DNA from: Granulosicoccus sp.
GTDB lineage: Bacteria; Pseudomonadota; Gammaproteobacteria; Granulosicoccales; Granulosicoccaceae
Assembly: GCA_023300375.1 (NCBI GenBank)
Contig: JALZWO010000014.1
Span: 1 to 64,000, forward strand
Reading direction: 5' to 3'
Length of the DNA: 64,000 nucleotides
This document shows positions 7,830-18,817 of the stretch, piece after piece. Below the pieces are notes generated by a model. That model saw only the letters and a list, made by a program, of their open reading frames with translations. It made no database searches and was not told the origin of the DNA. The position numbers and the translations under genes are program-made. Position 1 is the first letter of the stretch, and each line of letters starts with the position of its first letter.

Positions 7830-9170
7830 ATGGAGTCAGCAACTGACACTATCGCCGCGATTGCCACTGGATCGGGCAAGGCAGGCATTGGTGTTGTACG
7901 CATCAGTGGCTCGCTTGTCGAAACAATAGCTACGGGTATAACGGCTAAGGCCCTTATGCCTCGGCATGCTCATCACCTTTCGTTTCTAGATGAACACGGC
8001 CAAGTGGTGGACGAGGGGATAGTGATACGCTTTGTTGCTCCGCATTCTTTCACTGGCGAAGATGTTTTAGAACTGCAAGGCCATGGCGGCCCTGTCATTC
8101 TCGATTTATTATTGCAGCGTGTGTTGCAGCTGGGCGCACGTGTTGCCAAGCCAGGCGAATTCTCAGAACGTGCGTTCCACAACGATAAGCTAGATCTTGC
8201 GCAAGCTGAGGCTATCAGCGATCTTATTGAAAGTAGCAGTGTTGCGGCAGCAAGGGCAGCCGTACGCTCTATGCGAGGTGAATTTTCAGCACACATAGAG
8301 CTGATTAATACAGAGCTAGTGGCGCTACGCGTTTGGTTGGAAGCTGCTATGGATTTTTCTGAAGAAGAAATTGATTTCCTAGCAGAACCTCAGTTACAGC
8401 AACGCGCAGTGAATTTAATAGATCAGTTTGGGCTTCTTTTGGCGCGCGCTGAACAAGGACAACGATTACGAGACGGCTTTAATGTCGTCATTGCAGGGTC
8501 TACCAATGCTGGTAAATCCAGTCTCTTGAATCAATTGGCGGGGGATGACACGGCCATCGTGACCAATATTGCAGGCACAACTCGCGACGTGTTGCAAACC
8601 GACATTACCTTACAGGGCGTGCCTATTCATATCACTGATACCGCAGGTATAAGACATACTGAAGATGTTGTTGAGCTAGAAGGTATAAGGCGTGCAACAA
8701 AAGCCATCGCGTCTGCAGATCATGTAATGATTGTATTAGATGCGCTAACCCCTGTGATGCCAGAGTTACCAGAATTAAACGCACAACAAGTCTCTGTAGT
8801 GCTTAATAAATCAGATTTGGTCGATAGATCGACGTTGGATACTTTGCAGCAGCAATTTAATTCAACGCTGCACGTATCGGCTAAGACGGGTAGTAATATG
8901 GACGCTTTGGCAGATCACATACTAAAACTGGCGGGTCACGATCAACAGATAGAGGGCGTTTATCTCTCGCGCCGAAGACACATTGATGCCATTGAGGTGG
9001 CCTTGCTATCAACCAGAGAAGCATTTGAGCGTTTGAAGGTTAATACAATGCCTGAGCTTGCTGCCGAAGAGTTACGGCATGCACAGCAAGCTCTAGAAAT
9101 AATCACTGGACGCTTTGATACAGAAGATCTTTTAGGTGAGATTTTTTCAAATTTCTGTGTCGGTAAATAA
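7830..9170 (+). CDS. mnmE: tRNA modification GTPase MnmE
   Basis: MnmE acts with MnmG to add the 5-carboxymethylaminomethyl group to the wobble uridine of certain tRNAs. The 446-residue product has the N-terminal folate-binding domain (DTIAAIATGSGKAGIGVVR), a helical domain, a GTPase domain inserted in it with P-loop GSTNAGKSS at about 223-231, DTAGIR and NKSD, and the catalytic C-terminal CVGK. All expected elements are present. Its partner mnmG lies about 2.2 kb downstream, separated by a leftward ABC exporter gene. Confidence 0.97.
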   Translation: MESATDTIAAIATGSGKAGIGVVRISGSLVETIATGITAKALMPRHAHHLSFLDEHGQVVDEGIVIRFVAPHSFTGEDVLELQGHGGPVILDLLLQRVLQLGARVAKPGEFSERAFHNDKLDLAQAEAISDLIESSSVAAARAAVRSMRGEFSAHIELINTELVALRVWLEAAMDFSEEEIDFLAEPQLQQRAVNLIDQFGLLLARAEQGQRLRDGFNVVIAGSTNAGKSSLLNQLAGDDTAIVTNIAGTTRDVLQTDITLQGVPIHITDTAGIRHTEDVVELEGIRRATKAIASADHVMIVLDALTPVMPELPELNAQQVSVVLNKSDLVDRSTLDTLQQQFNSTLHVSAKTGSNMDALADHILKLAGHDQQIEGVYLSRRRHIDAIEVALLSTREAFERLKVNTMPELAAEELRHAQQALEIITGRFDTEDLLGEIFSNFCVGK

Positions 9171-9235
9171 CACTAGGGTTCTGGCATAAACATCGCTTAG
9201 GCCGTCAATGAAGTTAGCTTAAACATGATGTTGAA

Positions 9236-11035
9236 TCAGTTTGAAAGGCCAAATTGCATAGCTGCAAGTTTTGCGTACAAGCCGCCATTATCTAACAGCT
9301 CTTGATGCGAACCACTATCTACAACCCGTCCTTGATCCATGACGATGATCTTGTCAGCATTAATAATAGTGGCTAGTCGGTGAGCAATGACCAATGTGGT
9401 TCTACCGCTCATTGCTCTGTCGAGTGCTTTTTGTACTTTGGCTTCACTTTGAGCATCTAAAGCACTAGTGGCTTCATCGAGTAACAGCAGAGGTGGATTT
9501 TTTAATAGTGCTCTGGCTATTGATAAGCGCTGTCTCTGACCGCCCGATAGTCGCACGCCTTTTTCACCAAGGTAGGTGTCGAAGCCCTCTGGAAGTCGAT
9601 CAATAAACTCGAGCGCTTGTGCATCTTTTGCTGCAGCTTGTACCTGTTCAAAGCTAGCATCTAGCTTCCCGTAACGTATATTGTTAGTGACATTGTCGGA
9701 GAACACGATGCTTTCCTGCGACACCAACCCTACAGTATTGCGTAATGCAGATAATGTCAGTGTGTCTATGGCTGAATTATTTAAAAGGATACAACCAGAT
9801 TGAGGGTCGTAAAATCGAGATAATAGCTGCAATACAGTGGTTTTGCCGGCACCTGATGGGCCTACCAATGCAACTGTAGTACCAGGTTGTAAATCAAAAC
9901 TGATGTTTTGTAAGGCAGGAGTATCGGGTCGACTGGGATAGTTAAAAGACACATCCATGAGTTGCAGCGACGCACCAGCCTCACTACTTGTCTTAAGTTT
10001 TTGCTGGCCTGAAGTTATCGTAGCAGAATCTTGCATGAGCTCTACTAATCGCTCGGTAGCACCAGCAGCTCGTTGCACGTCGCCGAATACCTCAGCCAGT
10101 ACACCAGTAGAGCCTGCAACCAAGGCTGCATACAACATAAATTGCGTAAGTAATCCGGCACTCATGCGTTGATCACTCACTGCTTGTGCACCTAGCCATA
10201 GAACAAAAACAATGGAACCAAAAACAAGCGTAATAGCCAACGCTGTAAGGTAGGAGCGATTACGATTTCGTTTAAGTGCACTTTCAAACGCGTGGTCAGC
10301 GGCTAGGTCATAGCGCTGCGATTCCATATCCTCACGCACATAACTTTGAACAGTCTGCATAGCGTTCAAGGTTTCATTGGCCAATGCACCAGTATCTGCT
10401 AGTTTGTCTTGTGAGTCGCGTGATAGTTTTCTAACACGTCTGCCGATGATCAGAATGGGCAGAACCACGACGATTAACAGTGCAACGATAATGCTCGCCA
10501 GTGTGGGACTGGACCAAATCATCATGATTAGTGCACCTGCAAACAACAGGGCGTTTCTTAAGCCAAGCGATATGCTCGAACCAATCAGTGATTGAATCAA
10601 TGTGGTATCGCTTGATAAGCGAGACTGCACTTCACCTGTGCGTAAGGTTTCGAAAAACACAGGGTCCTGTCGTAACACTTTCGAAAAAACGCGTTTGCGT
10701 AGATCGGCAGTGATTCTATCTCCCAGCCACGATACGCAGTAAAAGCGCGTGGCTGTCGCTAAGGCCAATACGATTGCCACACCGAACAGCGTAAGAAATA
10801 CACGGTTTATATCTGCTGAACCAATGCCTTGTAGATTGTCGGCAGTGCTGAAGCCTCGGTCAATCAGTAATCTAAAGACGGCAGGAATGGTCAGCGTAGC
10901 CGCAGCCGCCACTAACAACGCTGTGGCTGCAACCAATACTCTTAGCCGATAGGGTCTCAAAAAAGGCTGTAGTTGTTTTAACGTGTCCCAAGTTGATTTC
11001 TCAGAAGCCGAGGGTGTTTTTTTGCTAATTTTCAA
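9236..11035 (-). CDS. ABC exporter, MsbA-related (fused TM and ATPase)
   Basis: This is a half-size ABC exporter that would work as a homodimer in the inner membrane. The 599-residue product has a six-helix transmembrane domain in its first 330 residues, then an ATPase domain with Walker A GPSGAGKTT, signature LSGGQRQRLSIARAL, Walker B LLLLDEATSALD and the switch histidine in LVIAHRLAT. It resembles the MsbA-related subfamily found in many proteobacteria; the substrate is unknown and lipid or drug export is only a guess. The start appears to be TTG at 11035 without a clear ribosome-binding site, so the N-terminus is uncertain. It lies alone and opposite to its neighbours. Confidence 0.88.
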   Translation of the reverse strand: MKISKKTPSASEKSTWDTLKQLQPFLRPYRLRVLVAATALLVAAAATLTIPAVFRLLIDRGFSTADNLQGIGSADINRVFLTLFGVAIVLALATATRFYCVSWLGDRITADLRKRVFSKVLRQDPVFFETLRTGEVQSRLSSDTTLIQSLIGSSISLGLRNALLFAGALIMMIWSSPTLASIIVALLIVVVLPILIIGRRVRKLSRDSQDKLADTGALANETLNAMQTVQSYVREDMESQRYDLAADHAFESALKRNRNRSYLTALAITLVFGSIVFVLWLGAQAVSDQRMSAGLLTQFMLYAALVAGSTGVLAEVFGDVQRAAGATERLVELMQDSATITSGQQKLKTSSEAGASLQLMDVSFNYPSRPDTPALQNISFDLQPGTTVALVGPSGAGKTTVLQLLSRFYDPQSGCILLNNSAIDTLTLSALRNTVGLVSQESIVFSDNVTNNIRYGKLDASFEQVQAAAKDAQALEFIDRLPEGFDTYLGEKGVRLSGGQRQRLSIARALLKNPPLLLLDEATSALDAQSEAKVQKALDRAMSGRTTLVIAHRLATIINADKIIVMDQGRVVDSGSHQELLDNGGLYAKLAAMQFGLSN

Positions 11036-11409
11036 CGGTGCTTTTTTGCCAGTTTATTCGCAGGTGATTACCCATTTTTTACAGTGCGCTAATCAGTTGC
11101 TCAGCAGCCAGTGTAACTCTCGGGATGTATTGCATTTGATACGCTATTGCTAGCCTGAACAATTTCTAGAACCTAGAGCACGCCCAGTCCAGATTTTAGC
11201 GGGTGCGTGTCCTGTTGCAGGCTGAAGGTCGTTTGTTTGGATCTTTCTTTCTAGCTCCCCCCATGAGTGCAGGCAGTGCCATAGAGAACTGGCCGTTGTT
11301 TCACCCGCTGCCAAACATTGAGACTTAAGGTTTGCCACGGCGTTTGCAAACAGGTATTGATGACTTGCGTATACTTTACGCAATTAGAGTCAATTTAAGA
11401 GTCAGATTC
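11036..11409. other. Divergent region upstream of mnmG
   Basis: This 374-bp stretch separates the ABC exporter gene from mnmG. No gene is supported in it. Near the mnmG end there is a TATACT hexamer (11370-11375) that could be a -10 element. It overlaps an inverted repeat with arms TTGCGTA (11365-11371) and TACGCAA (11377-11383), which could be an operator. No good -35 is visible at the right distance. Confidence 0.4.
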
Positions 11410-13320
11410 ATGCAGTACCCCGTTACATTTGATGTCATTGTGGTTGGTGGCGGTCATGCGGGCACGGAAGCGGCGCTGGCCTCAGCACGTTCAGGTGCCA
11501 ATACATTACTGCTAACGCACAATATAGACACACTCGGTCAGATGAGCTGTAACCCTGCTATTGGCGGTATTGGAAAAGGACATCTGGTTAAGGAAATTGA
11601 TGCTCTGGGCGGTGCTATGGGTATCGCCGCAGACAAAGCTGGTATCCACTTTCGTACGTTGAATTCACGCAAAGGTCCAGCGGTGAGGGCCACTCGTGCA
11701 CAGGCCGATCGTGTGCTTTACCGAGGAGCGATTAGAGAAATTCTTGAGAATCAGGATGGCCTGACAATCTTCCAGCAAGCGGTGGATGATCTGGTGCTCA
11801 CTGAGGTCTCTGCCACCGGCCTTGAGCAAGCTCGGGTCAGTGGTGTCATTACTCAGATGGGTGTTCAGTTTAATGCGAAAACGGTGGTACTCACAGTAGG
11901 GACTTTTCTGGCTGGAAAAATCCATGTAGGTGAAGCCAATCAGTCAGCAGGGCGGGCTGGTGACCCTCCGTCTATGACGCTAGCAGCAAAGCTTCGTGAA
12001 ATGCCCTTTGATACCGGTAGGCTGAAAACAGGTACCCCGCCACGCATAGATGGCCGGTCAATAGACTACAGTTCACTTCAGAGCCAACCGGGTGATGAGC
12101 CACGTCCTGTGTTCTCTTATCTGGGGAGCATTGATGATCATCCGCAGCAGGTGCATTGCCACATTACCCATACCAATGAAAAAACGCACGATTTAATACG
12201 CAATGCATTGCATCGCTCACCGCTATTTTCTGGTGATATTGAAGGCGTTGGGCCTCGCTATTGCCCATCTATAGAAGACAAAGTAGTGCGCTTCAGTGAC
12301 AAGGATTCCCACCAGATTTTTATCGAACCCGAAGGCTTGAGCACACACGAGGTTTACCCCAACGGCATTTCAACCAGCTTGCCTTTCGATGTACAGCTGG
12401 CCTATGTGCAATCCATACGCGGTTTTGAAAAAGCGCATATTACACGGCCGGGGTACGCCATCGAATATGATTTTTTTGATCCTCGAGGACTGCGAGCCTC
12501 ATTGCAGACAAAAAGCGTAGCGGGTTTGTTTTTTGCTGGCCAGATAAATGGCACCACTGGGTACGAAGAGGCGGCCGCACAAGGACTTATCGCAGGGCTT
12601 AATGCTGCCCGGCAGGTACAAGATCTTGAACCTTGGTCCCCACGTCGACATGAAGCTTATATCGGTGTTCTTATCGATGATCTGACAACGCGAGGCACCC
12701 TTGAGCCTTACCGCATGTTTACAAGTCGGGCCGAATATCGCTTGATGTTGCGAGAGGATAATGCTGATCTACGTCTGTGTGAGATCGGCCGAAAATTGCA
12801 ACTGGTAGACGATGTGAGATGGCAAGCTTTCAGCGAAAAACGTGAAGCTATTGAAAAGCTTAAGTCGCATATTCACACCTTATGGGTTAGGCCCAAAACC
12901 CCAGAATCAGACGCATTACAAGCGGCTACAGACATGAGCTTTCCACGGGAAAAGCGACTTACAGACCTTCTAAAAATGCCTGAAATGACGCTTGCCACTC
13001 TATTATCCATCGTGGAACCTGGACAGCAAACTCCTGCCGCAGCCGTTGTTGAGCAAGTAGAGATACAGGGAAAATACGCCGGTTATCTCGACAGACAGCA
13101 GGCTGATATCGATAAAACCTTGACGCAGCAGCAGATCGCGTTGCCTGACAGTCTCAACTATGACCAAGTCAACGGCCTGTCCAATGAGGTTCGACAGAAA
13201 TTTACCGATCATCGGCCGGGAACCATTGGTCAGGCATCGCGGATTTCTGGAGTGACGCCAGCTGCTATCTCTCTATTGTTGGTTCATCTCAAAAAGCATC
13301 CACTTCGGCAAAGTGCCTAG
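11410..13320 (+). CDS. mnmG: tRNA wobble-uridine modification enzyme MnmG
   Basis: MnmG (GidA) is the FAD-dependent partner of MnmE in cmnm5U34 modification of tRNA. The 636-residue product begins with the FAD-binding motif [14 protein letters not shown], followed by the family signature [20 protein letters not shown] and [16 protein letters not shown] at 11410 is chosen because it places the dinucleotide-binding fold at the N-terminus, as in E. coli (629 residues); an upstream in-frame extension to 11332 has no family support. It heads the group mnmG-rsmG-parA-parB, all in one direction with short gaps. Confidence 0.97.
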   Translation: MQYPVTFDVIVVGGGHAGTEAALASARSGANTLLLTHNIDTLGQMSCNPAIGGIGKGHLVKEIDALGGAMGIAADKAGIHFRTLNSRKGPAVRATRAQADRVLYRGAIREILENQDGLTIFQQAVDDLVLTEVSATGLEQARVSGVITQMGVQFNAKTVVLTVGTFLAGKIHVGEANQSAGRAGDPPSMTLAAKLREMPFDTGRLKTGTPPRIDGRSIDYSSLQSQPGDEPRPVFSYLGSIDDHPQQVHCHITHTNEKTHDLIRNALHRSPLFSGDIEGVGPRYCPSIEDKVVRFSDKDSHQIFIEPEGLSTHEVYPNGISTSLPFDVQLAYVQSIRGFEKAHITRPGYAIEYDFFDPRGLRASLQTKSVAGLFFAGQINGTTGYEEAAAQGLIAGLNAARQVQDLEPWSPRRHEAYIGVLIDDLTTRGTLEPYRMFTSRAEYRLMLREDNADLRLCEIGRKLQLVDDVRWQAFSEKREAIEKLKSHIHTLWVRPKTPESDALQAATDMSFPREKRLTDLLKMPEMTLATLLSIVEPGQQTPAAAVVEQVEIQGKYAGYLDRQQADIDKTLTQQQIALPDSLNYDQVNGLSNEVRQKFTDHRPGTIGQASRISGVTPAAISLLLVHLKKHPLRQSA

Positions 13321-13349
13321 CCTGTGCTCTTCATGACACCAGCCATCGA

Positions 13350-14039
13350 ATGCAGCCATTGAGTAACGTTAGCGAGCTGTCAGAAACATTTGATTCAGGG
13401 TTGCTACAGCTGTCCGCATCAATACCGTTTGAGCTGGATACCAGTGTTCGCGAGCAAATGCTGCAATTCGTGTTCTTGCTGCAAAAATGGAACCGCGTGT
13501 ATAACCTCACTGCAGTTCGTGAGACCCGCGCGATGGTGCAACGACATCTGCTCGATAGCCTGGTGCTGTGTGCGTGGCTGCCTCCTGAGTCTGGTTTGAG
13601 CGATGCGAATACAGATGTCATTGACGTGGGTAGCGGTGCAGGATTGCCCGTTTTACCATTGGCACTAGCTCGACCGGATTTGCACTTTATTTCCATAGAG
13701 TCCAACGGAAAAAAAACCCGTTTTCAGCAGCAAGTGTTGGTAGAACTGGGCATCAAGAATGTAAAAGTTCTCAATAAGCGCGTACAAGATGTTGCTGCGC
13801 AGGACAAATTGCGCGCAACAATCATTACTTCCAGAGCCTTTTCAGCGCCGCACGATTTCCTGCGAATAGCGTCTCCATTGTGTGCATCAGATGCTCAAGC
13901 GATCATCATGTTGGGCCAAGTGGAGCGTTTGGAGATGCCGTTACCCCAGCCGTTTCACCTAGAAGAACTGGTTCCGGTCGACATACCTGGCAATTCAGCT
14001 GCTCGACATGTGGCTGTGTGTCGCTGTAAAGAGGTTTAA
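13350..14039 (+). CDS. rsmG: 16S rRNA m7G527 methyltransferase RsmG
   Basis: RsmG (GidB) methylates G527 of 16S rRNA using S-adenosylmethionine. The 229-residue product has the family segment FLLQKWNRVYNLTAVRE, the SAM-binding motif VIDVGSGAGLPVLPLALARP and the conserved TSRAFS segment. It lies 29 bp after mnmG and 18 bp before parA, the usual arrangement mnmG-rsmG-parA-parB. Confidence 0.95.
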   Translation: MQPLSNVSELSETFDSGLLQLSASIPFELDTSVREQMLQFVFLLQKWNRVYNLTAVRETRAMVQRHLLDSLVLCAWLPPESGLSDANTDVIDVGSGAGLPVLPLALARPDLHFISIESNGKKTRFQQQVLVELGIKNVKVLNKRVQDVAAQDKLRATIITSRAFSAPHDFLRIASPLCASDAQAIIMLGQVERLEMPLPQPFHLEELVPVDIPGNSAARHVAVCRCKEV

Positions 14040-14057
14040 TGGATTACACTGGCAGAC

Positions 14058-14996
14058 ATGAGTCGGATAATTGCCATTGCAAACCAAAAGGGTGGGGTTG
14101 GAAAAACCACCACTACCGTCAATTTGTCGGCTGCACTTGTCAGCATGAACAAGCGTGTACTGCTGATCGATCTAGATCCGCAAGGCAATGCCACTATGGG
14201 GTGTGGCATTGATAAGCACGAGGTAGAAAAAGGCATATTCGATGTGTTGGTCGACGGCATGAGCGTGAATGAAGCTCAGCAAAAGGCGGCCGAAAACACA
14301 TGCGCTGTATTGGCAGCTAATAGCGATCTGACTGCAGCTGAGGTTGAGCTCATGGATATGGACGAGCGAGAACAGCGATTAAACAATGCGCTGCAGCTTG
14401 TTCGCCAAGACTATGATTTCATCTTAATTGACTGTCCGCCGTCGCTGAACATCCTGACTTTGAACGCATTTGTAGCCGCTGACAGCGTTTTGGTCCCCGT
14501 TCAATGTGAATACTATGCACTTGAAGGGCTGTCAGCTCTACTAGAGACCGTTGAAGGTGTTCGTGAAAGCGTTAATCCTGACATCGAGATTGAAGGTTTG
14601 CTGCGAACCATGTACGACGGACGGAATAAGCTAGGGGTGGAAGTATCGGCCCAGCTTATTGAGCACTTCGGTGAACAGGTGTTCAAAACCGTAGTGCCGC
14701 GTAATGTTCGATTGGCAGAAGCCCCTAGTCACGGCCTTTCAATCATGGAATACGACAACACCTCCAGGGGAGCGCTGGCGTATCTGGCCCTTGCCGGAGA
14801 AATAGTACGCAAGCTAGCGCGCGCTGTGCATAGCGTTGCACAAACGCCTTCTCTAGTTGAGCCAGCGGCTGACTCGGCCGACACACCGTCAACCGAGGTG
14901 GCAAACCTTTCATCTGCGGAGGTTGCAGATTCCCTTCCGAGCACTGCAACTACTGACCAACCTTCCTTAAACGATACCGAGTCTGTCAATGGCTAA
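14058..14996 (+). CDS. parA: Chromosome partition ATPase ParA (Soj)
   Basis: ParA is a deviant Walker ATPase whose gradient on the nucleoid moves ParB-parS complexes apart after replication. The 312-residue product has the deviant Walker A motif KGGVGKTT at residues 11-18, LLIDLDPQGNAT and LIDCPPSLN. After about residue 255 the sequence becomes a Ser/Thr/Pro/Ala-rich tail of roughly 55 residues that is longer than typical chromosomal ParA proteins (about 260 residues) and is probably disordered. Its end overlaps the parB start by 8 bp. Confidence 0.95.
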   Translation: MSRIIAIANQKGGVGKTTTTVNLSAALVSMNKRVLLIDLDPQGNATMGCGIDKHEVEKGIFDVLVDGMSVNEAQQKAAENTCAVLAANSDLTAAEVELMDMDEREQRLNNALQLVRQDYDFILIDCPPSLNILTLNAFVAADSVLVPVQCEYYALEGLSALLETVEGVRESVNPDIEIEGLLRTMYDGRNKLGVEVSAQLIEHFGEQVFKTVVPRNVRLAEAPSHGLSIMEYDNTSRGALAYLALAGEIVRKLARAVHSVAQTPSLVEPAADSADTPSTEVANLSSAEVADSLPSTATTDQPSLNDTESVNG

Positions 14997-16053
14997 ACGA
15001 CCTCGTATGGGCCGTAACCTCAATGCGTTGCTCGGCAGTAATGCCAAGGATCGGAAAACTCAAACAGCTGCGCAAGCCGATACCACAGCCGATACAGATG
15101 CTGACAGTGTTGCAGGTGTGGATTTTACAACGGCTCCTTTGGACAAGACAGAGCCTGAAGTTGCTGTAAAACAAGAAAAGCCGCAGCAGGAGGTTAGCGT
15201 TTCTACTGTGGTGAGCGGTGAGGCCAAAGAGCCCGAAAAAGATAATAATAAAGCACTTACCAGCAGCACATCAGAACAGCTGATTATGCTTGGCGTTGAG
15301 AAAATCCGCCGTGGAACCTATCAGCCGCGACGCCTGTTTGATCAGGAACTTTTACAAGAGCTAGCTGATTCAATCAGAGCCGAAGGCATGATCCAACCGA
15401 TCATCGTACGACCGTTTGCTGACGGCTACGAGTTGGTTGCGGGTGAACGACGCTGGCGTGCTTCACAGTTAGCAGGTATCGATCGTATTCCTGCCATTGT
15501 GCGTGAAATGGAAGACCGATCGGTGGCGGCAGTGTCTGTCATAGAGAACATTCAACGTAAAGATCTCAATCCATTAGAGGAAGCCGAAGCATTTGCGCGT
15601 CTTTGTGACGAATTCGGAATGACTCATAAAGCGGTCGCTGAAGCGGTCGGGCGTTCAAGAGCCTCGGTAACCAATCTGATGCGCTTGTTAGAGCTGCATG
15701 ATGAGGTTAAGGTCATGGTCGACAAGAGCGAGTTAGAGATGGGACATGCCCGCGCTTTACTAGGTGCGCCACGTCACGTCCAGCGTGATGTCGCTAGGCG
15801 CGTAGTCCAGCAGGCAATGACAGTACGAGCCACAGAGGCCTACGTTCGCTCATTGGATGAAGACGGTCAAGAGGTACGTGCTAGCCCTACTGATTCAGCT
15901 TTTGATCCAGATATTGAGCGCTTAAGCAAAAAGCTGGGAGAAACCCTAGGGGCGAAGGTGCAGATTTCACACAAGGGAAACGGGGCGGGAAAACTTCAGA
16001 TCAGCTACTCCTCTGTCAGCGAGCTTCAGGGAATACTAGCGCACATTAAATAA
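14989..16053 (+). CDS. parB: Chromosome partition protein ParB
   Basis: ParB is a CTP-dependent clamp that loads at parS sites and spreads along DNA. The 354-residue product has a basic N-terminal ParA-contact segment (AKRPRMGRNLNALLGS), an Ala/Thr/Glu/Lys-rich linker near 20-95, then the ParB core with EKIRRGTYQPRR, the CTPase motif region AGERRWRASQLAG and VIENIQRKDLNPLEEA, a helix-turn-helix (VAEAVGRSRASVTNLMRLL), and a C-terminal dimer domain. It starts inside the parA stop region, so the pair is coupled. Its likely targets are the parS-like sites in recF. Confidence 0.96.
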   Translation: MAKRPRMGRNLNALLGSNAKDRKTQTAAQADTTADTDADSVAGVDFTTAPLDKTEPEVAVKQEKPQQEVSVSTVVSGEAKEPEKDNNKALTSSTSEQLIMLGVEKIRRGTYQPRRLFDQELLQELADSIRAEGMIQPIIVRPFADGYELVAGERRWRASQLAGIDRIPAIVREMEDRSVAAVSVIENIQRKDLNPLEEAEAFARLCDEFGMTHKAVAEAVGRSRASVTNLMRLLELHDEVKVMVDKSELEMGHARALLGAPRHVQRDVARRVVQQAMTVRATEAYVRSLDEDGQEVRASPTDSAFDPDIERLSKKLGETLGAKVQISHKGNGAGKLQISYSSVSELQGILAHIK

Positions 16054-16383
16054 TCTGTAATCAGGACTCGAGCCGCCGGTACAGCGCTGTTCTAAGGTCG
16101 ACTTGCGGTATTCGAAAACGATTAAGCCGGTTCAATGTTCAGTTAAGTGATTTCTTCACTAAACCAGAAAAAAGGCAATATATTGCACACATTGATCAAA
16201 GAACACGTTAATAACCCTGTGTTTGTGCCTTCCTTCAAAGGCCTTGTGATTACCCTGCACTCAATATATTGATCCGTTTGAGCGTTCGTAGCGAAAAAAC
16301 GCTGGTATACTCGCGCTGCTAAAAGTCAGGTCTTAAGGTCACTATCCGATCTGCCGATACATTCACGTCCCCAAGGCATGTAC
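16054..16383. other. ATP synthase operon leader region
   Basis: This 330-bp stretch separates parB from atpI and has no supported gene. It holds an extended -10 element (separate entry) and a small inverted repeat with arms AGCGTT (16281-16286) and AACGCT just upstream of it. Confidence 0.55.
16303..16311 (+). promoter_or_regulatory. Probable extended -10 promoter of the atp operon
   Basis: TGGTATACT fits an extended -10 element (TG, one base, then TATACT). A TTGAGC at 16278-16283 is 22 bp away, too far for a standard -35, so the TG extension may compensate. It lies about 70 bp before atpI. Confidence 0.55.
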
Positions 16384-16764
16384 ATGCGACAAGCAGAGCA
16401 ACGTTTGCAGGTCGTTAAAACATTACTCAAAGCACAGCTGGTTGGTGCTTTAGTAGCGGGGGTTGTTGGTGGTGTTTGGGGATTAAATGGAGCCTTAGGT
16501 GCTTTATCTGGAGGCATGATTGCGTTTTTGCCGAATGCATATTTTGCTTATCGAGCGTTTCGGTTTACTGGAGCTCGAGCAGCTAGAAAAATAGTGCATT
16601 CGTTCTATGCTGGTGTGACAGGAAAGATTGTTATTACAGCCAGTTTGTTTGTCATTGTTTTTATTAACCTCAGGCCTCTTAATGCACCCGCTGTTTTTTT
16701 GGGGTTTATTGGTGTTCAGAGCTTGAGTTGGTTAGTGCCACTACTTGCAGCGCGCAAACAATAG
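16384..16764 (+). CDS. atpI: ATP synthase accessory protein I
   Basis: AtpI is a small membrane protein encoded first in many atp operons; it helps assembly of the c-ring but is not part of the final enzyme. The 126-residue product has four hydrophobic segments, including AQLVGALVAGVVGGVWGLNG and ITASLFVIVFINL, with the conserved FLPNAYFAYRAFRFTGARAA segment between them. ATG at 16384 is preferred because AAGG at 16373-16376 is then spaced 7 nt away; an in-frame ATG at 16378 would add two residues. Confidence 0.88.
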   Translation: MRQAEQRLQVVKTLLKAQLVGALVAGVVGGVWGLNGALGALSGGMIAFLPNAYFAYRAFRFTGARAARKIVHSFYAGVTGKIVITASLFVIVFINLRPLNAPAVFLGFIGVQSLSWLVPLLAARKQ

Positions 16765-16877
16765 TGTAAGAAGCAGTACATAGACAGTAGTTACTAAACG
16801 CAAAGCTAAAGTATATTGATCTGCCGAGTTATTTCAAACGGCGCATTGATAAGTACAAACGCAAGGTAAATTGTTGA

Positions 16878-17726
<849 letters not shown>

Positions 17727-17772
17727 TTTGATTTAGTTCTTCCGTCGTATCTTTTTTCTCAATAACTTTTAA

Positions 17773-18054
<282 letters not shown>

Positions 18055-18085
18055 TCGACACTTCGACTAACGAGAGGCAAGGCAC

Positions 18086-18556
18086 ATGAACGTTAACCTG
18101 ACAGTACTAGGCCAGGCTATTTCGTTTGCTGTGTTCGTTTACTTCTGCATGAAGTACGTCTGGCCACCTATTATCAACGGCTTGCGTGAGCGCCAGGCGT
18201 TGATAGCTGGCGGCTTAGCAGATGCAGAAAAAAGCTCACAGAAACGCGAAGAAGCAGAGGCTGAGATCGCAACTATGTTGCAGGATGCGAAATCGCAGGC
18301 TGCCGAGATAGTTGCTCAAGCTCAAAAGCGTAGTAACGAGATTGTTGAGTCATCTAAAGACACTGCTCGCAGTGAAGGTGACCGACTGAAGCAAAGCGCA
18401 CAAGCTGAAATCGAGCAGGAAATTGTGGGTGCTAAAGAGGGCTTGCGTCAGCAGGTTGGGGCATTGGCAGTGGAAGGTGCACGACGAATTCTTGGCACTG
18501 AAATCGATCAAAACAAGCACAACTCGGTCATTGACGACTTAGTAAAGCAACTTTAG
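18086..18556 (+). CDS. atpF: ATP synthase Fo subunit b
   Basis: Subunit b is the peripheral stalk. The 156-residue product has one N-terminal membrane helix (ISFAVFVYFCMKYVWPPI) and then a long charged Ala/Glu/Lys/Gln-rich helix suited to a coiled coil. This matches E. coli subunit b in length (156). A very stable hairpin starts 19 bp after its stop codon, and an unusual 261-bp gap follows before atpH. Confidence 0.96.
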   Translation: MNVNLTVLGQAISFAVFVYFCMKYVWPPIINGLRERQALIAGGLADAEKSSQKREEAEAEIATMLQDAKSQAAEIVAQAQKRSNEIVESSKDTARSEGDRLKQSAQAEIEQEIVGAKEGLRQQVGALAVEGARRILGTEIDQNKHNSVIDDLVKQL

Positions 18557-18574
18557 ATCAACAGTACCCGAAGA

Positions 18575-18599
18575 GTGTGTGGCGCAACGCGCCGCGCAC
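18575..18599 (+). other. Stable hairpin after atpF
   Basis: Bases 18575-18585 pair with 18589-18599 as an 11-bp, GC-rich stem (two G-U pairs) closed by a 3-nt loop. No T tract follows, so it is not a standard terminator. It may protect the 3' end of the atpBEF part of the message or act as a processing or attenuation site; that role is inferred. The rest of the gap to 18817 has no supported gene: a short frame there is Ser/Arg-rich and does not resemble a known protein. Confidence 0.65.
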
Positions 18600-18817
18600 C
18601 TTCAAGCAGAGTCACCAGTAATCCATTGGTGTTGATGGCGAGCGCCCGTCATTCGATAGTAACTCATCGGAATGTAGGGTCGTCTATCAACCGCAGGGCT
18701 AACTCGGTGGTTCAGAAACACTGGAAAGCTTTGATGTCTTCATTTGCTTGGTCATCTTGGCAGGGAACAAATTGTGAGCACAGCCGCGCGAGTGGTTGTC
18801 AACAGGTAGTCACTTAA

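Noticed and set aside
11150-11383. A 77-codon minus-strand frame upstream of mnmG
   Set aside because: No family resemblance or ribosome-binding site; it overlaps the probable mnmG promoter region.
18575-18817. An 80-codon frame in the atpF-atpH gap
   Set aside because: It starts in the hairpin, is rich in Ser and Arg with no family pattern, and has no ribosome-binding site. Better read as non-coding.
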